A DNA stretch of 64,000 nt, taken from assembly GCA_013146195.2 (NCBI GenBank), contig CM028380.1, positions 83,671,142-83,735,141 of the forward strand, written 5' to 3'. The DNA is from Codonopsis lanceolata (lineage: Eukaryota; Streptophyta; Magnoliopsida; Asterales; Campanulaceae). The translations under genes were made by a program, and so were the position numbers. The notes beneath the pieces are model-generated. The model did no database searches, was not told where the DNA came from, and saw only the letters and a list, made by a program, of their open reading frames with translations. Shown here one piece after another: positions 1 to 11,891 of the stretch; position 1 is the stretch's first letter, and every line of letters starts with the position of its first letter.

Positions 1-32
1 GACATGTGGATTTCCACCCAAACCATGCAAGG

Positions 33-39
33 TATAAAA
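33..39 (+). promoter_or_regulatory. TATA box of the LTR-like region
   Basis: The heptamer tataaaa sits in the context aggtataaaagcc, followed by a CT-rich stretch (about 80-105) typical of a plant transcription start and leader. It supports reading the region as an LTR on the + strand. Confidence 0.4.
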
Positions 40-419
40 GCCTTCCCTTTGCTAATCAAACTTAAACCTTCATTCTCATATTTTTCTCTCCTCTCTCCTA
101 CCAAGCTTTATGTGTGTAGAGAAAAGGTGAGATTAGTGTGTGTTGCCTCCATGGATTGAGCTCCCGACCTCAGATTGCCAAGCCGAGACCACGGAGTGAA
201 GCTACAGAGCGAGAAGTCGATTCCATCCGATTAGTTATGCTCAAATCATCCTTTTCCTTGGTGAAGGTAAGCTATCAATTCCCCCTTAGGATGTATGCTA
301 GAATTGCCATGTTTTCCCCTCTTCTTGTAACTCCCATGCTCCTACCATGCCCATGCCATGATTGTTGATGAATTGGTCTTTGGAGAATTTGAATAATATA
401 TTCATCATGTTAATTTAGT

Positions 420-905
420 CCTATGCCTAGAAATAATTATGTTCTATGTCCCCTTAGGAACAACTATTGTTCTTGGACTAATAGATTTTGACAACCTTTG
501 GAAACTATGATTTCTAGGGTTCCATATGCCATGAATTGTCTATCCTATTGAATTGGGTCCTATGCCTAGAATTGAATATGTTCTATGCCTCCTTAGGAAC
601 AACTATTGTTCTTGGACCAATGACTTTTGATAACTCTTGGAGATGATGACTTCTAGGGTTTCACATGTTACAAACTGTCCATCTATTGATTGAGTCCTCG
701 CCTAGAATTGAATATGTTCTATGCTTCCTTAGGAACAACTAATGTTCTTGGATTAATAGATTTTGATAACTCTTGGGGATTGCGAATTCTAGGGTCTCCT
801 ATGCCATGTATTGATCATCCTATTGAATTGGGTTCTAGGCTTAGAATTAATTGTGTTCTATGTTCCCCTATGGATAGCTAATGTTCTTGGACCCTTGCAT
901 TTTAA
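420..905. repeat. Tandem repeat, about 138 bp x 3.5
   Basis: Copies begin with cctatgcctagaa or a close variant at about 420, 559, 696 and 833. Each contains the sequence gttctatg, then ccttaggaacaact, then tgttcttgga, and ends with a ttctagggt motif. Copies differ by several substitutions, so the array is not new. Confidence 0.85.
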
Positions 906-949
906 TAACCTTTGAAATAATGATTCTAAGGTCCCCTTGAATTCGAATT

Positions 950-1620
950 ATTGATAATACTTGACTATGGTTGTTAAGTGGATTAACGGCCTAGTTAATC
1001 GATCTGAGAACTTAGAAAGGATTTTGGATGCATCTAGCATCTTAACTCTCTTGGATGAATTGTTAGAGATGACTCAGCGGAGTCAAGTTTAGCGAGCCAT
1101 TGAACAATACCGGCTCAAGATCAATCCCTACGCGTTCTAAGGCGTTCCTCTAAGAATGATAATTCTAGACTCTTGAGAATTGAATTGATTACCTTGCTTG
1201 ATTCTTGATGTCATATAATAGAATGCCTATTTGACATATTGAGTTCGCTCTTGTCGAACTCATTCCTGCTTGATTATTGATGATAATTCTTAACTACGGT
1301 TGTTAAATAGATTAATGACCTAGCCGATCATATACGAGAACTTAGAAAAGGTTCATGATGCATTTAGCGTCTTAACTCTCTTGGATGAATTGTTAGAGGT
1401 GACTCAACGGAGTCAAGTTTAGCGAGCCATTGAACAATACCGGCTCACCGACCAATCCCTACTGACGTTCTAAAGGCGTTTCCCTAAGAATAATAATTTT
1501 AGACTCTTGAACTTGAACTGATTACCTTGCTTGATCTTGAATGTCATATTATTGAATGACTAATTGACATGTGAGTTCGCTCTTGTCGAACTCAATCCTA
1601 CTTGGTTATTGATGAGAATA
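950..1620. repeat. Tandem duplication, about 330 bp x 2
   Basis: Two units begin near 950 and 1278. Both hold the block cttaactctcttggatgaat, then gtcaagtttagcgagccatt, then caataccggctca, then a gagttcgctcttgtcgaact segment. A third partial unit starts near 1606. The duplication lies inside the LTR-like region and lengthens it. Confidence 0.85.
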
Positions 1621-2664
1621 ATTTACTTGTCATGAACGAGATCGCTCTTGCCGACCTCGTTCTATACTTGAGAATTTTGTTAAGTAAACATTACTTGGCA
1701 TTTGCATGAGTCCGGTGGCATACTGTCTTTGTTCACACACGCCTCCACTTGTGGCCCACAGGGGAAGTAAGCTCCTTGTTGTAATCATTTAAGAGCACCA
1801 TTGGTGACTATCCGGGCATCTCCTCGGAAGATCGATGTACTTACACACATTCGATACCCGCACATTCCGGATAACGCTTGTATGCGGAACTACGTAGCGG
1901 CCGGCTCTCCATATATCCTCATCCTATGTGATTTAATTATGCGCACTTATATGAAACAATGTGCATCTTGGGATATATGACCTCTATGCTTATGTGACGA
2001 TATATTGCCTTGTATGTTGCATATTGCCATGACATGCATGATTGATAGCTTACAAGTCTTTATGACTTACCCTTTTCCCCTTTTGTTTTAGATCCTAGCA
2101 AGTCGGGTCCCGCTTGAGACTCGATGTGTTCGTGCTTTGTGCCCTTTTTGGTGCGCCGTAGTTGATTATTGAAGAGGTGGTTTGATGGCCTCTTACTCTT
2201 GTTTATATTTTTGTAAGGACGACGGGTTAAGCAAGTCAACTAGACTATGCTTGGGTATTTGTGTAGAACTTGATTGTAACTCTTGTTAGCTACTAGTAGT
2301 TTAATACTTGTAGTACTTGTAACCCTTTTGTGTCGGCATTGTGTAAGCCAGAGCTTTGGTTAACTTGTTATTATTCCTCTACGTATTAGTCTTCCGCTGA
2401 GCATGCTATTAGCTCTTATTTAATCCTTGTCCATAAACCGTTAGCTTGGGTTCCGCATGTAGTGTCGCCGAAGACTTGGTTATATTGTTTAACTGTTTAT
2501 CGGGTTGAAAAGATTTTAAAAAATACGGCCTTTTGGTGCCGAGGCGTGCTCGTCTCTAATGTTGCGTCACGTCGTTTTTATGAATGAAGTCCTTGTATGT
2601 TTTGCCTACTTGTTTCCTCCTTATTTGGGCGGTCCCCTCAGGTCCCATCTCTGCCTGTCGCCAC

Positions 2665-3780
<1,116 letters not shown>

Positions 3781-4874
3781 CACAATGTTTTTCGCAATTA
3801 TCATAAAAAAAAAAAAAAACTAAGACAGTGATCACACCAAAGTTGTAGTGACCTTGTCGTATTGTCTAGGCAGGAAGCAAAGCTGGTGACATGGATTACT
3901 TGACTGGAATGAAGGTTGATAATCTGGCAAAGACAAACAAACGCTGTTAAGTACTCGGAGGTTTACCGACTTAAACCCTCCGGCGAGAGAGTGAGATTTT
4001 CGGTGGAAGATATGTGGTAAAAGCAAGGGAGAACATTTATGGTATAAGTTCAAGCGGAATAAATGTGATAAGTATCGTCGGATATCTAAATTGGCTCCAT
4101 TTATTCCTAAAGGTGGTTGTGACGTGGAGCTTACTTGTGAGATGAGGGAGAAATAATCATTGTTCTCTGACGCCCTGTCGGGCCGGTGGCTGGGCCATAC
4201 TGAATAGACATGTCTGTATAGACTATTTGGCCAGGTTGCGTGTGACATGTTTTATGACAGAAGTTGTAGCCTTTCAACTGCTCCGTGGACTTTGTACTTC
4301 ATCGACAATCGTGGTAGGACGAGATCGAATGAGGGCTCGTCAATAAAGGGAGAAGCCTTCGGATTGCAACTTAAGGCAATTATTTTTTAGAGACCGCTTG
4401 ATTGTATTTACGTACCAATTTCTCGGCACAATTGAATCAAAGTTGAGGTGCCCAGCTCGGCACATATGATGGACAGAGGGGGGCCCCCTAACAAGGGACG
4501 AGGTGGTCTCAGGCCGAGTTCCTTTAGTAGCCCCCTACTTCTCGATTGTATCTGCAAGTTTTAAGTCAAGAAGTGAGAATTGACAGCTTTTGGTTTCGGC
4601 TATTTGCCCCTTTCTCTTAGCTTGGGTTGTGGCTCATAAGATCGTAACGTAAGGTGATGAAGCCGAGGATTGGCGTTTGGCCGATATGTTCATGTTTCAA
4701 CTAGCTCGGGCCAGAGTGGATGACATCATAATTTTTTGGTAAGTTGTTCCGTCATGATGATTTTCTCTTTCCAATTTTTGGCATTAAATTTTGGGCGCCT
4801 TTTCAAATTTCAAAATAGTCATTGTGTCACCCTTTTTAGAGGTGAAAATATATAGGTGAGGGCTGTAACAGTGG
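3781..4874. other. No gene; probable upstream part of a Tat-type element
   Basis: No open frame shows recognisable homology; a 138-codon minus-strand frame at 3832-4248 has no motif I know. The stretch contains segments such as ggggccccc and repeated gctcggcac/ggccgagt words. It ends in a TATA-like string (atatatagg, 4849-4857) just before the LINE insertion. Because a Tat-type accessory gene resumes on the other side of the LINE, this may be its promoter side. That is inference. Confidence 0.35.
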
Positions 4875-5526
4875 CTCAATACCGATGGCTCGTCTAAAGA
4901 CGGAGATGTACAGGAGGTGGGGTTGTTCGTGATGCTCAGGGAGTGTTAGTTTGTGCTTTCTCTAGTGCGTATGGGACGGGTACAAACATGCAGGCAGAAA
5001 TCATGGCTCTTAAGGAGGGGCTTCAGCTGTGCCGTTCCTTTATGCTTGACAATGTAGTGGTGGAGTCGGATTCGTTAACGGCAGTCAATGTTTTTTCCAC
5101 AGGCCATCAGGCGCCATGGAGATATATGTATTTACTTCGAGATTGTCGAGAGCTGTTAGGTGGGTTTGGGTTACATCACGTTTTTCGGGAACATAATATG
5201 GTGGCGGATCGCTTGGCTGCTTTTGGTCATGATCATGGGAGCCAGATTATTTTTTCGGACTTTTTCAGCTTACCTGGGATGGTTAAGTGCGCTATGGCTT
5301 TTGATGATTCTGGATTACATAGTTTTAGGAAATAGTTGCATGTTCATTCTAGTTTGTCTATCTCTTCTAGACCTTTTGGTCTGTTTGTTGTTGGCTATTT
5401 ATTTCGAGGTTCAGGCTCCTTTGTTCCCCCTGTGTTGGGGTAAGGCTGGTTGTCCCCCTCTGTTTTTTATATCTTTTTTTTAATAAATTCTGCAGGTGCC
5501 GCCTTGCTTCCATTAAAAAAAAAAAA
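4875..5526 (+). mobile_element. 5'-truncated LINE (L1-type), 3' end with poly-A
   Basis: The segment contains only the C-terminal RNase H domain and 3' UTR of a plant LINE, then a 12-base A tract at 5515-5526. The last bases before the tail (taataaattctgcaggtgcc, then gccttgcttc) match the 3' end of the large LINE at 51869-57559 (taataaaatctcgcagggtg, then ccgcccctgcttc), so both belong to one family. 5' truncation is normal for LINE insertion. I could not find a clear target-site duplication. Confidence 0.8.
4881..5335 (+). pseudogene. LINE RNase H domain fragment
   Basis: Reading gives the plant LINE RNase H pattern: TDGSSK with the first Asp, then GGGVVRDAQG after a one-base frame slip near 4910, then AEIMALKEGL with the catalytic Glu, VESDSLTAV with the second Asp, and NMVADRLA with the last acidic residue. 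The order and spacing are those of the RVT_3-type RNase H at the C terminus of LINE ORF2. The preceding reverse transcriptase is absent. The frame closes at 5335 with TAG. The copy is a dead 3' fragment, although all catalytic acidic residues remain. Confidence 0.8.
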
Positions 5527-5936
5527 GGCGGGTGCACCGATTCATTACGACATCTCTTCGGCCTGGTATAAGAAGTTTTTTTTTATACCTTTTCTCCTTT
5601 TACTTTCACAGTTTACCGGTTTTCCTATTCTTCTCGTTTATCAGCCCAGGTGATTTCCAGTGACTATTTCTGACGATTTCCTGTGGTTCACTCCATTTCG
5701 TTTAGTAGGTTTGCGTTTCTTTTCTTATTTTCCTTTGTTTTGGCAGACTCTTTCTTTTGTCTAGACTTTGGAATCTGTTGGGATTTTACCGTTTTTGCTT
5801 TTCTGGGATTTTATTCCATCAACCTTTATATTTTCAGGCAAACCTTGTCATCTCTGGTTTTTCCGGTGCTCTGCAGACCTGTTCCAGATTACGGTATTGC
5901 CCTTGACCTTCTAGCTGCTTTTCTGTTTTTGAAAAT
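5527..5936 (+). other. Leader-like sequence before the Tat accessory gene copy
   Basis: T-rich sequence with short hydrophobic open frames that look accidental. It lies between the LINE poly-A and the ATG at 5937 and would be the 5' leader of the following gene fragment. A pyrimidine-rich tract with cag or ag ends is present, but I cannot place an intron with confidence. Confidence 0.35.
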
Positions 5937-6938
5937 ATGTCTCGTTCTAGGGTTCCTCGCCATGTGTCCTCGTCCTCAACGTTTAGTAGCTCGCCGAGCT
6001 CTTTAGAGTTGATAGATTACTAGAAAAGGATCATTAGAAAACCTTTGACAATTAGGAGCCCTTTACGCCCTCGTCCTCGTGCTGATGCCGAGGTACCTTC
6101 TCGTGACGAGGATGTCCCTGAACTATCCTCTCACGCTGAGGTTGAGGTGAATTCGTTGAGTGAGAGTGATGCTGAGTCCATTCCTTTCGACTCCGTATTA
6201 AGGGCTGTTAGCTTGAGCATGTGTCATGCCGAAGAGAGTATAGTTGACAATACTGTTCGTGTAGAGGATACCATTGAACATTTGAACTCAGGTACCTCAA
6301 CTTTTGGCTCGGTTTCCCCTGTTGATTCTGATGACGATGTCCCGTTTGTAGATTTTGTTTTCGGCAAATCTCTTCGAGGGGGTCCTATGTATAGGCAGTT
6401 CCAAGGTAGGTGGGTCGTAGTTACTCCCAGGCAAGCGAGGTTAATCATTGCAAGCTTCGAGGTGAAAATCAGTGTCCACTGGAAGTTTAGTGACGAAGTG
6501 TTTTCTATTTTTGACTACCCCTCGGGGACTCCTATGGCGGTTTTCAAGGACAGAGATCGTATTGCACTAAGTCTGATTACTCAATTTTTCGCTAGGGAGA
6601 GAGTTTTACACAATCGTCAATTGGGAAGAATGGCGGGTGGTGACGAGGCCTCTATTTTTGGACAAACTGAGGTGCCTGGTGGTGGCGGCGGGAAGGGTCC
6701 TCGCTACCTGTGGCCTTTCGTGAATCGTATAGATCACCATGATGTAGCTAAATGTGCTCGTGTCTATGGTTCTGATTATTTATGAGGGCCAGCTCCTAAT
6801 CCGGCCTTGGGTCATTGCGAGCTGCGTGGGCTTCGCAGTAATGTGAGTTTTTACTTGAGTCTCTTTGAATCTTCGGGGTTGCGGCTTCCCCTTGATCCTT
6901 TTATTTGTGAGTTCTTGACTGAGTTGAATATAATATAA
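5937..6938 (+). pseudogene. Gypsy-type accessory ORF (PF04195-like), sense copy, truncated
   Basis: The start ATG at 5937 opens a Ser-rich peptide (MSRSRVPRHVSSSS) that stops at a TAG near 6022. The next frame (from about 6045) carries an acidic Ser/Asp-rich stretch, then WVVVTPRQARL, and is closed by TGA at 6783. The same frame beyond the TGA reads GLRLPLDPFICEFLTELN. This matches GLRLPLEPFLVDFLLEAK in the antisense gene of the Tat element at 25240-28412, so both encode the plant domain annotated as putative gypsy type transposon. The copy is broken by two stops and joins copia sequence near 6939. Its function is unknown even in intact elements. Confidence 0.65.
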
Positions 6939-6944
6939 TATTTG

Positions 6945-7756
6945 AACCTACCAAGAGAAGTGATGGGGAGGTCCAAACATCAGAGTAAATAAGTTGAAAG
7001 GAACGGGAAGAGACAATAGTAGATAAATAAAACGGAAGTTTGTGTCTTTTATTTCTCAAACACGCATTACAAAAAGTGGAAGAAACTCTATTATGCTTAA
7101 GAGAAAACTTATACTCTAAGTGACGTTGAACTGGGGGAGAGGGGTGACCGAGACGATAATGCCAATCAGGGGAAGAGCTCGTGGAACTGGTAAAGGCAGT
7201 AGCTTGACGAGGAGGAAGAGAGCTTGGCCATTCTTACACACCATCCTTAGATTGTCCTATCAACAGCAAGGTCCCAGTCTGTAGATCCTTCACATAAAAA
7301 GAAGTTGGTGAGAATTCAATAGATGTTTTATTGGATGTACAAAATTGGGAAATAGAAATGAGATTTCGTTTCATGCTAGGAACAAATAGAACATTGTGTA
7401 ATTGAAAAGTAGTTGAGGGTGTAGGAAGAGAGGTTGAACCCGCGTTGGCAATAGGCAGACCAGTGCCATCACCGATGACCATGTCGTCGTTACCCGAGTA
7501 TGGCTGATGGAGAGACATATTCCCAATATCATTGATGACATGATGATATGCTCCACTATCGAGGAGCCAACTCGGAGAAGGGTTACCCATGGTTGTGGCT
7601 ATATGAGCACGCGGGTGCCAGCAGTTGGTCATGGGCGATGAACGAGCATGCATGGATGCTGAGGCCTGAATAGGTTGAAAGGAGGGACACTGAAAGACCA
7701 TGTGACCCTATTGCCTGCAACCTTGACATTTGTCGAGGTAAGGACGGTGAGAGCTT
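6945..7756 (-). pseudogene. Copia zinc knuckle, protease and integrase N-terminus
   Basis: Reading from 7745 down: a CCHC knuckle CQGCRQ-stop-GHMVFQC (one in-frame stop), then WLLDSGAYHHV, the copia protease active site with DSG, then VLFVPSMKRNLISISQ, which is the conserved copia protease end. After the stop in GV-stop-EW at about 7235 comes DWHYRLGHPS (GAG-pre-integrase), C-x2-C of the integrase zinc finger (CNACLRNKRHKLPF), and IYSDVW, the first part of the integrase core. The frame has several stops, so it is inactive. It ends at the junction with the Tat accessory ORF. Confidence 0.85.
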
Positions 7757-7980
7757 TAGTTGGTGGTTGACGAGGAGCGAGCTCCTTGAGCGGGCTAATA
7801 TGAGCGATGATGTTGAGTAGATCCATGTGACCTCGTGGACACGGTGTTAGCCGTGACTGGGTGAGGAGTTGGAGTGGATTGCTTCAGAACTAGCTCGCGA
7901 TTGATGAGCCATGCTGAACCTAGGGAGAGATGTCGATAATGGTTATAGGGTTGCGGAAGTTTAGTGGTTTAAAGATTTTG

Positions 7981-8000
7981 GGAGCGAAGCTCTAATACCA
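7981..8000 (-). other. Copia primer-binding site (initiator Met tRNA type)
   Basis: The minus strand reads tggtattagagcttcgctcc, the usual tggtatcagagc-type plant copia PBS with one difference. It starts two bases after the LTR end at 8003. Confidence 0.8.
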
Positions 8001-8060
8001 TATGGGAAATAATAAACTTCAGGAATAATGACATAACATTTCCATTGATCGAATCACTTA

Positions 8061-8068
8061 TTTATATA
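8061..8068 (-). promoter_or_regulatory. TATA box of the copia LTR
   Basis: The minus strand reads tatataaa in the context cctatataaataag, about 58 bases before the LTR end. That gives a short R-U5, as is common in copia elements. Confidence 0.5.
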
Positions 8069-8230
8069 GGAAGTTACAATTACAAGAAGGAATTACAATA
8101 AGGAAAGAGTTACACAATGAAATGAACTATATAAGGAAGGTAAATAAAGGAAAATACTAATAACAACTAAACATAAAGATATTATTCTCCAGTAAGAAGA
8201 TCAAATTTGCAAGCATTGTCGTTAGGCAAA

Positions 8231-8436
8231 TGATATTACGAGCTAGAGCTTGTAATATTTTTACAAGCTTTAGCGTTAAAGTCGTTAGATAATTAAGTTG
8301 GTGATGATTTGGAAAGTCCGTGCCGTTACTTAAAAAAAATATATGATCTAACAATGTAGAGATCTAAATAGATTTGATCAAACGGTACTAACGCTAAAGC
8401 TTGTAATAATACCACAAGCTCTAACTTGTAATATCA
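8231..8436. mobile_element. Foldback / MITE-like inverted repeat
   Basis: The left arm 8231-8277 and the right arm 8389-8436 are inverted copies. Both contain tgatattac, then agagcttgt, then acaagctttagcgtta when read inward from their own end. The unpaired centre is about 110 bp with no coding sequence. No reliable target-site duplication was found, so the superfamily is unknown. Confidence 0.65.
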
Positions 8437-9408
8437 TACCGCTTGTCGTTAATACATTAAGAAAACTTGAAAAGGTCCATCGCCACGTAGTAGCAATTTC
8501 AATTTCCTTTACTTGGGAAACCTCTCTTCTCTCATCTACAACCATACCCAATCATCGGCCTCAAAGACTATTAGTCGACGCCCAAAGCATGTTGTTTGTG
8601 GTGCATACAACTCAGTTCAATTCTTCGCTCAATCTTAAGTCTTGTCTTCTCAATACGATTCGATTTTAGTCTCCATGTGGCTTTGCCACTTTTTGAAACC
8701 CATTCGAGATAAACATGTAAAGTATAAGTTAAAATGTTTTGACAATTTATTTTTCAAAGGAAATTTGTCATGTATTTCCTAATTTTTTAAAAAATAAAAT
8801 ATGTGATTCAGAGTACACAAAAAATACCTCAATTTACATGCTTTATGATTTGAAAAAAAATAAGTGTATATTATATATTTTTTATCAAAAAAACAATTAA
8901 TTTTAAAAAGTGTACAACATATTTTAATTAGAATAATGGCATGTGGGCCACACTCACATGGAAGCGTGGATAAATAACAATCTGTCATCTATCAGTACGT
9001 CATCCATGATGCTCATCCGAATTCGCCAATGTGATCAGCAATGCATCAGCATGGAACCCGACTTTATCATTAGACCCCACGCCCCACGGTTCCACAATTT
9101 TTACAATCGCTAGTAAGGTGTAGACGCCAGACTCTTGACCTAGTATTTTGAGAGTCTAGGGTGAGGTCGAGAAAATTAAGAAATAATTACAATAGTTTTT
9201 TAATTTTACTGATAAATATTAAAATTTTATATATAATAATATTAAATATTATCTAATAATTTAAAAATATTAAAATTATGATTATATTATAATTTATAAG
9301 ATTAAAAATTTAAATATAATAATTTAATTTTATTACATAAAATGCAAATCCCAAGAAATTTTGAGTCAAAGTTATCAACTATGTATTTAAATGAAAGAGT
9401 AATTTTAG
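8437..9408. other. A/T-rich sequence, no gene seen
   Basis: The sequence becomes strongly A/T-rich from about 8700 and again from 9180 to 9400. Short open frames have no recognisable content. The last five bases, tttag (9404-9408), are the presumed target duplication of the following Tat element; the other side reads gttag. Confidence 0.6.
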
Positions 9409-10198
9409 TGATATACCCGTCCCAAACCGGGTCACGAGCAATGCACGAGTTCGCGTCACGTGCCAATCACGAGCACAATGCCTACGGGGCCCACGGCCCA
9501 GCGAGCAAGAGGAGAGAGCCAGCGAGCATCGAGCAGCATAACCCTCACTCAAACCTGGGCAGGTAAAGGCCTTGCCTGTCCGGCCAGGGGCCATGACTGG
9601 GAATCATACATGCTCAGCGAAGGAATCAGATTCACCTTGTCCAAACATGGTCGAGCACCGGCCTTGCCTGCCCGACCAGGGGCCGATCTTCAGACATACA
9701 GTAAGTTCAAGTGTCAATGCAAACATCAGAGCCGGGCAGAGCCTTGCTCATCCGGGCACATCAAACATGAAACACTGGTAGCTTGCCCTCCAGAGCAGGT
9801 CAAAGGTTTCCTTGTTTAGGCAGAACATTTGCCTAATCTACTCCTGTGTCTACGCGGTCAACCGCCTGTTTCGCCTAGAATCAAGGGATTCCTTCCTTGA
9901 TTATCTCGACAGTTATGGAAACTGAATCCTAGACGGATTCAATCACCTTGAAGGCTTATAAATACCTCTCCATAATTATCAACAAGGTACACACACTTTC
10001 TTGAGCCTCGTTACTCTATCAATTCATCTTTTGACAATCACTCGATACTTACTCTCACGCCGGAGGGGTTTCGCGAGGCCCTGCCTTGCACTTCCACTCA
10101 GGTGTTCTTGTGATCTTAACAGGCTCAAGAAGGACGATTGCAAGCCCAGATATCCTACACATCTCAAGGACGGGCCAAGCTGTGTTTTTGCCACATCA
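9409..10198 (+). repeat. 5' LTR of the Tat element
   Basis: Starts tgatatacccgtcccaaacc and ends tttttgccacatca. It is nearly identical to the 3' LTR; the largest difference is a short GC-rich segment near 9645-9690 compared with 29487-29522. Frames inside it are accidental. Confidence 0.95.
9957..9964 (+). promoter_or_regulatory. TATA box in the Tat 5' LTR
   Basis: The octamer tataaata lies in ggcttataaatacc, about 240 bp before the LTR end. The same box is at 29797-29804 in the 3' LTR. It places the element's promoter and fixes the + orientation. Confidence 0.75.
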
Positions 10199-10201
10199 GT
10201 T

Positions 10202-10219
10202 TGGTTCCGTTGCCGGGAA
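10202..10219 (+). other. Primer-binding site, tRNA-Glu-like
   Basis: Sequence tggttccgttgccgggaa begins three bases after the 5' LTR. It would pair with a tRNA 3' end of the form ttcccggcaacggaacca, which I assign to tRNA-Glu from memory of the plant tRNA. The assignment is an inference. Confidence 0.7.
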
Positions 10220-10282
10220 ACAAAGTTTCACCACGTCCTTCTAAATTTTTCCGGTAAAAACTCTTAATTTCTCTCTATTGCA

Positions 10283-11653
10283 ATGGCTGGAAAGGGTAGC
10301 AAGCACCATGCCACCGCAAGCAATCAACAGGCCGGCAGCCACCAAGTTGGAAACAACCCTCCCCCAAGAGCACCGCACGGGGTGCAAACCAGAAACCAAA
10401 AGGTGGTTGCATGGCATGCAATCCAGGGCAACGCGCGAGGTGCCGTTTGTGGAGGGGCAAATCTCCCAACATGCCAGCCAAAGCCGCGCAAGCCAACGCG
10501 ATGCCAGACTGGTTATCAATGAGAGGCGCGATGCTCGCTCACATGATCTCGGATGCTTAACTTAACCGCCAATAAAAAATGGGCACCACATAAATCGCCG
10601 GACAAAACCCCGAGCAACAAGCCGCCGCTCGCAAGTTCAAAGCGAGTATTATAGTAAGATGTATGCTCTCAATCAAGAATCGCCGCTTGGGCCATGCCCC
10701 TGCATTAGCTAGATGTGGCAATGCCTGCGCTTAGCAATCCGACACCTGTTGGAGATGGCCCTGCCTCCCAACAGTTGCCCGCGCCAAGCAGACGCATGCC
10801 CTCTATCGTCCACATACCGTCTGAGCGAGTGGAGGCGATAAAGCAGGCTGACGACCAGGCTGAAAGCAGATACAGCCGTCAACATCATTCCCACCGGCGC
10901 CATCATCATTATGAGCACTATTCCAAGAGAGTCATGGCCGCCGTAGAGGTCGTGAGTGTGGAGAGGTAGAAGCGCAACGGCCAAAATACAAAGCCCGCGT
11001 CGCGCCGGAGGTCGGATCCTCATGCGCGCCCACCTTCGCCCGCACGCGGCGACCACTGACCGCCCCATTCTTCAAGATTGACAGAAGATGTGGAGAAACG
11101 GCTATCTGAGAAGATGGAGGCCATGAAAAGAGACATGGCGAAACAGATGGCAAGCTTAGCCGTGGCCAAGCCCGGCTATGGGGCCACTAAGCCGCTGGAG
11201 GGCAGCCCTTTCACTCCAGAAATTGAGAATGCGCCACCCGCACAAGGGGTCATCTTCCCGCAATTCGACAAATATTTCGGGAAGACTCGAGCAAGCGATT
11301 GGCTTCGATCATTCGAAGCACAAATTCGGATGGTCACAGATATTGAAGCCTTGAAAATGCGGGCATTCGAGGGAGCTCTCCAGGGAAAGGCGCAAGCCTG
11401 GTTGGGCAGAGTTCCCCGGGGATCCATTGGGAGCTGGGCAGTGCTCCGGGAGAAGTTCTTGGAGGAATTTGGCAATGCAGGCCCAACCCCAAAGAACCGC
11501 TTCGACCTTGCTAAGATCAAGCAGGGAGATAACGAATCCTACAGCAGTTACCTGAAAAGGTTCGAGGAGATGCTCGAGCAGGTGACCGCAACCAGTGACC
11601 CGGAGATCACCTTTTGCTATCTCAACAACATGAGGGGCCGAAGACTATGCTAG
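10283..11653 (+). pseudogene. Tat gag (frameshifted)
   Basis: Gag opens at the ATG at 10283 (MAGKGSKHHATASNQQ), the first ATG after the PBS. That frame stops at 10522, and the region to about 11080 is broken in all frames. The conserved retrotransposon gag domain is read from about 11080 to 11653: a coiled N part (VEKRLSEKMEAMKRDMAKQM), then VIFPQFDKYFGKT, DWLRSFEAQI, KAQAWLGRVPRGSI, WAVLREKFLEEFG and ESYSSYLKRFEE, all signature segments of PF03732-type gag. The product would form the virus-like particle. Multiple frameshifts make this copy non-functional. Confidence 0.85.
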
Positions 11654-11891
11654 CAATGAACCCGGGGGCTTCCAAGGCAGAGCTGCTTGCAAGCTCTCAT
11701 CTCTTTTGCTCGACCGAGAGCGTCAAGGCGGATAAAGCCAAAAACAAGGACAAGGCTCTCGGCACCGACCTCGCCACCGGTGACTGAGCCCTGAGGGCCA
11801 CCACCGCCGAGCAAAGACAGAAGAAATCATCCACTCCCGGCAAAGGGCAGAAGCTCAGTTTACCCCGCTAAACACAACGCGGGAGGATATC

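Larger units (their letters stand above)
1..2664 (+). mobile_element. Truncated chromovirus-like (Tekay/Del type) LTR region
   Basis: There is no convincing coding sequence here. A TATA box at 33-39 is followed by a CT-rich leader, then by long stretches of T/G-rich, CpG-containing sequence like the long LTRs of Tekay-type chromoviruses. The organisation resembles the solo LTR at 38295-48108. In particular, both carry the string atgttgcgtcacg near their right part (about 2560 here, 41958 there), preceded by a similar ttgg/gccg-rich stretch. The left end lies outside the window and the right end is lost in the AAT microsatellite, so terminal tg/ca and a target duplication cannot be checked. 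It is inferred to be an LTR remnant; it could instead be an untranslated internal region of the same kind of element. Confidence 0.45.
6939..8230 (-). mobile_element. Ty1/copia fragment: LTR end, PBS, gag remnant to integrase start
   Basis: On the minus strand the order is LTR end (terminal ...ttccca at 8003), PBS (7981-8000), a very short gag remnant, zinc knuckle, aspartic protease, GAG-pre-integrase and the first part of integrase, then an abrupt end near 6939. Most of gag is missing between the PBS and the zinc knuckle (only about 240 bp), so there is an internal deletion. RT and RNase H are absent. The LTR's far boundary is not resolved because the foldback at 8231 intervenes and there is no partner LTR in the window. 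Confidence 0.75.

Noticed and set aside
3832..4248. 138-codon minus-strand frame as a host gene
   Set aside because: No recognisable motif, no plausible promoter or splice context, and it lies between transposon remnants; kept only as unassigned sequence.
9379..9819. Open frames in the Tat LTRs, on both strands, present also at 29122-29659
   Set aside because: They lie within LTR promoter sequence, have no domain, and differ between LTR copies by frame-breaking changes.
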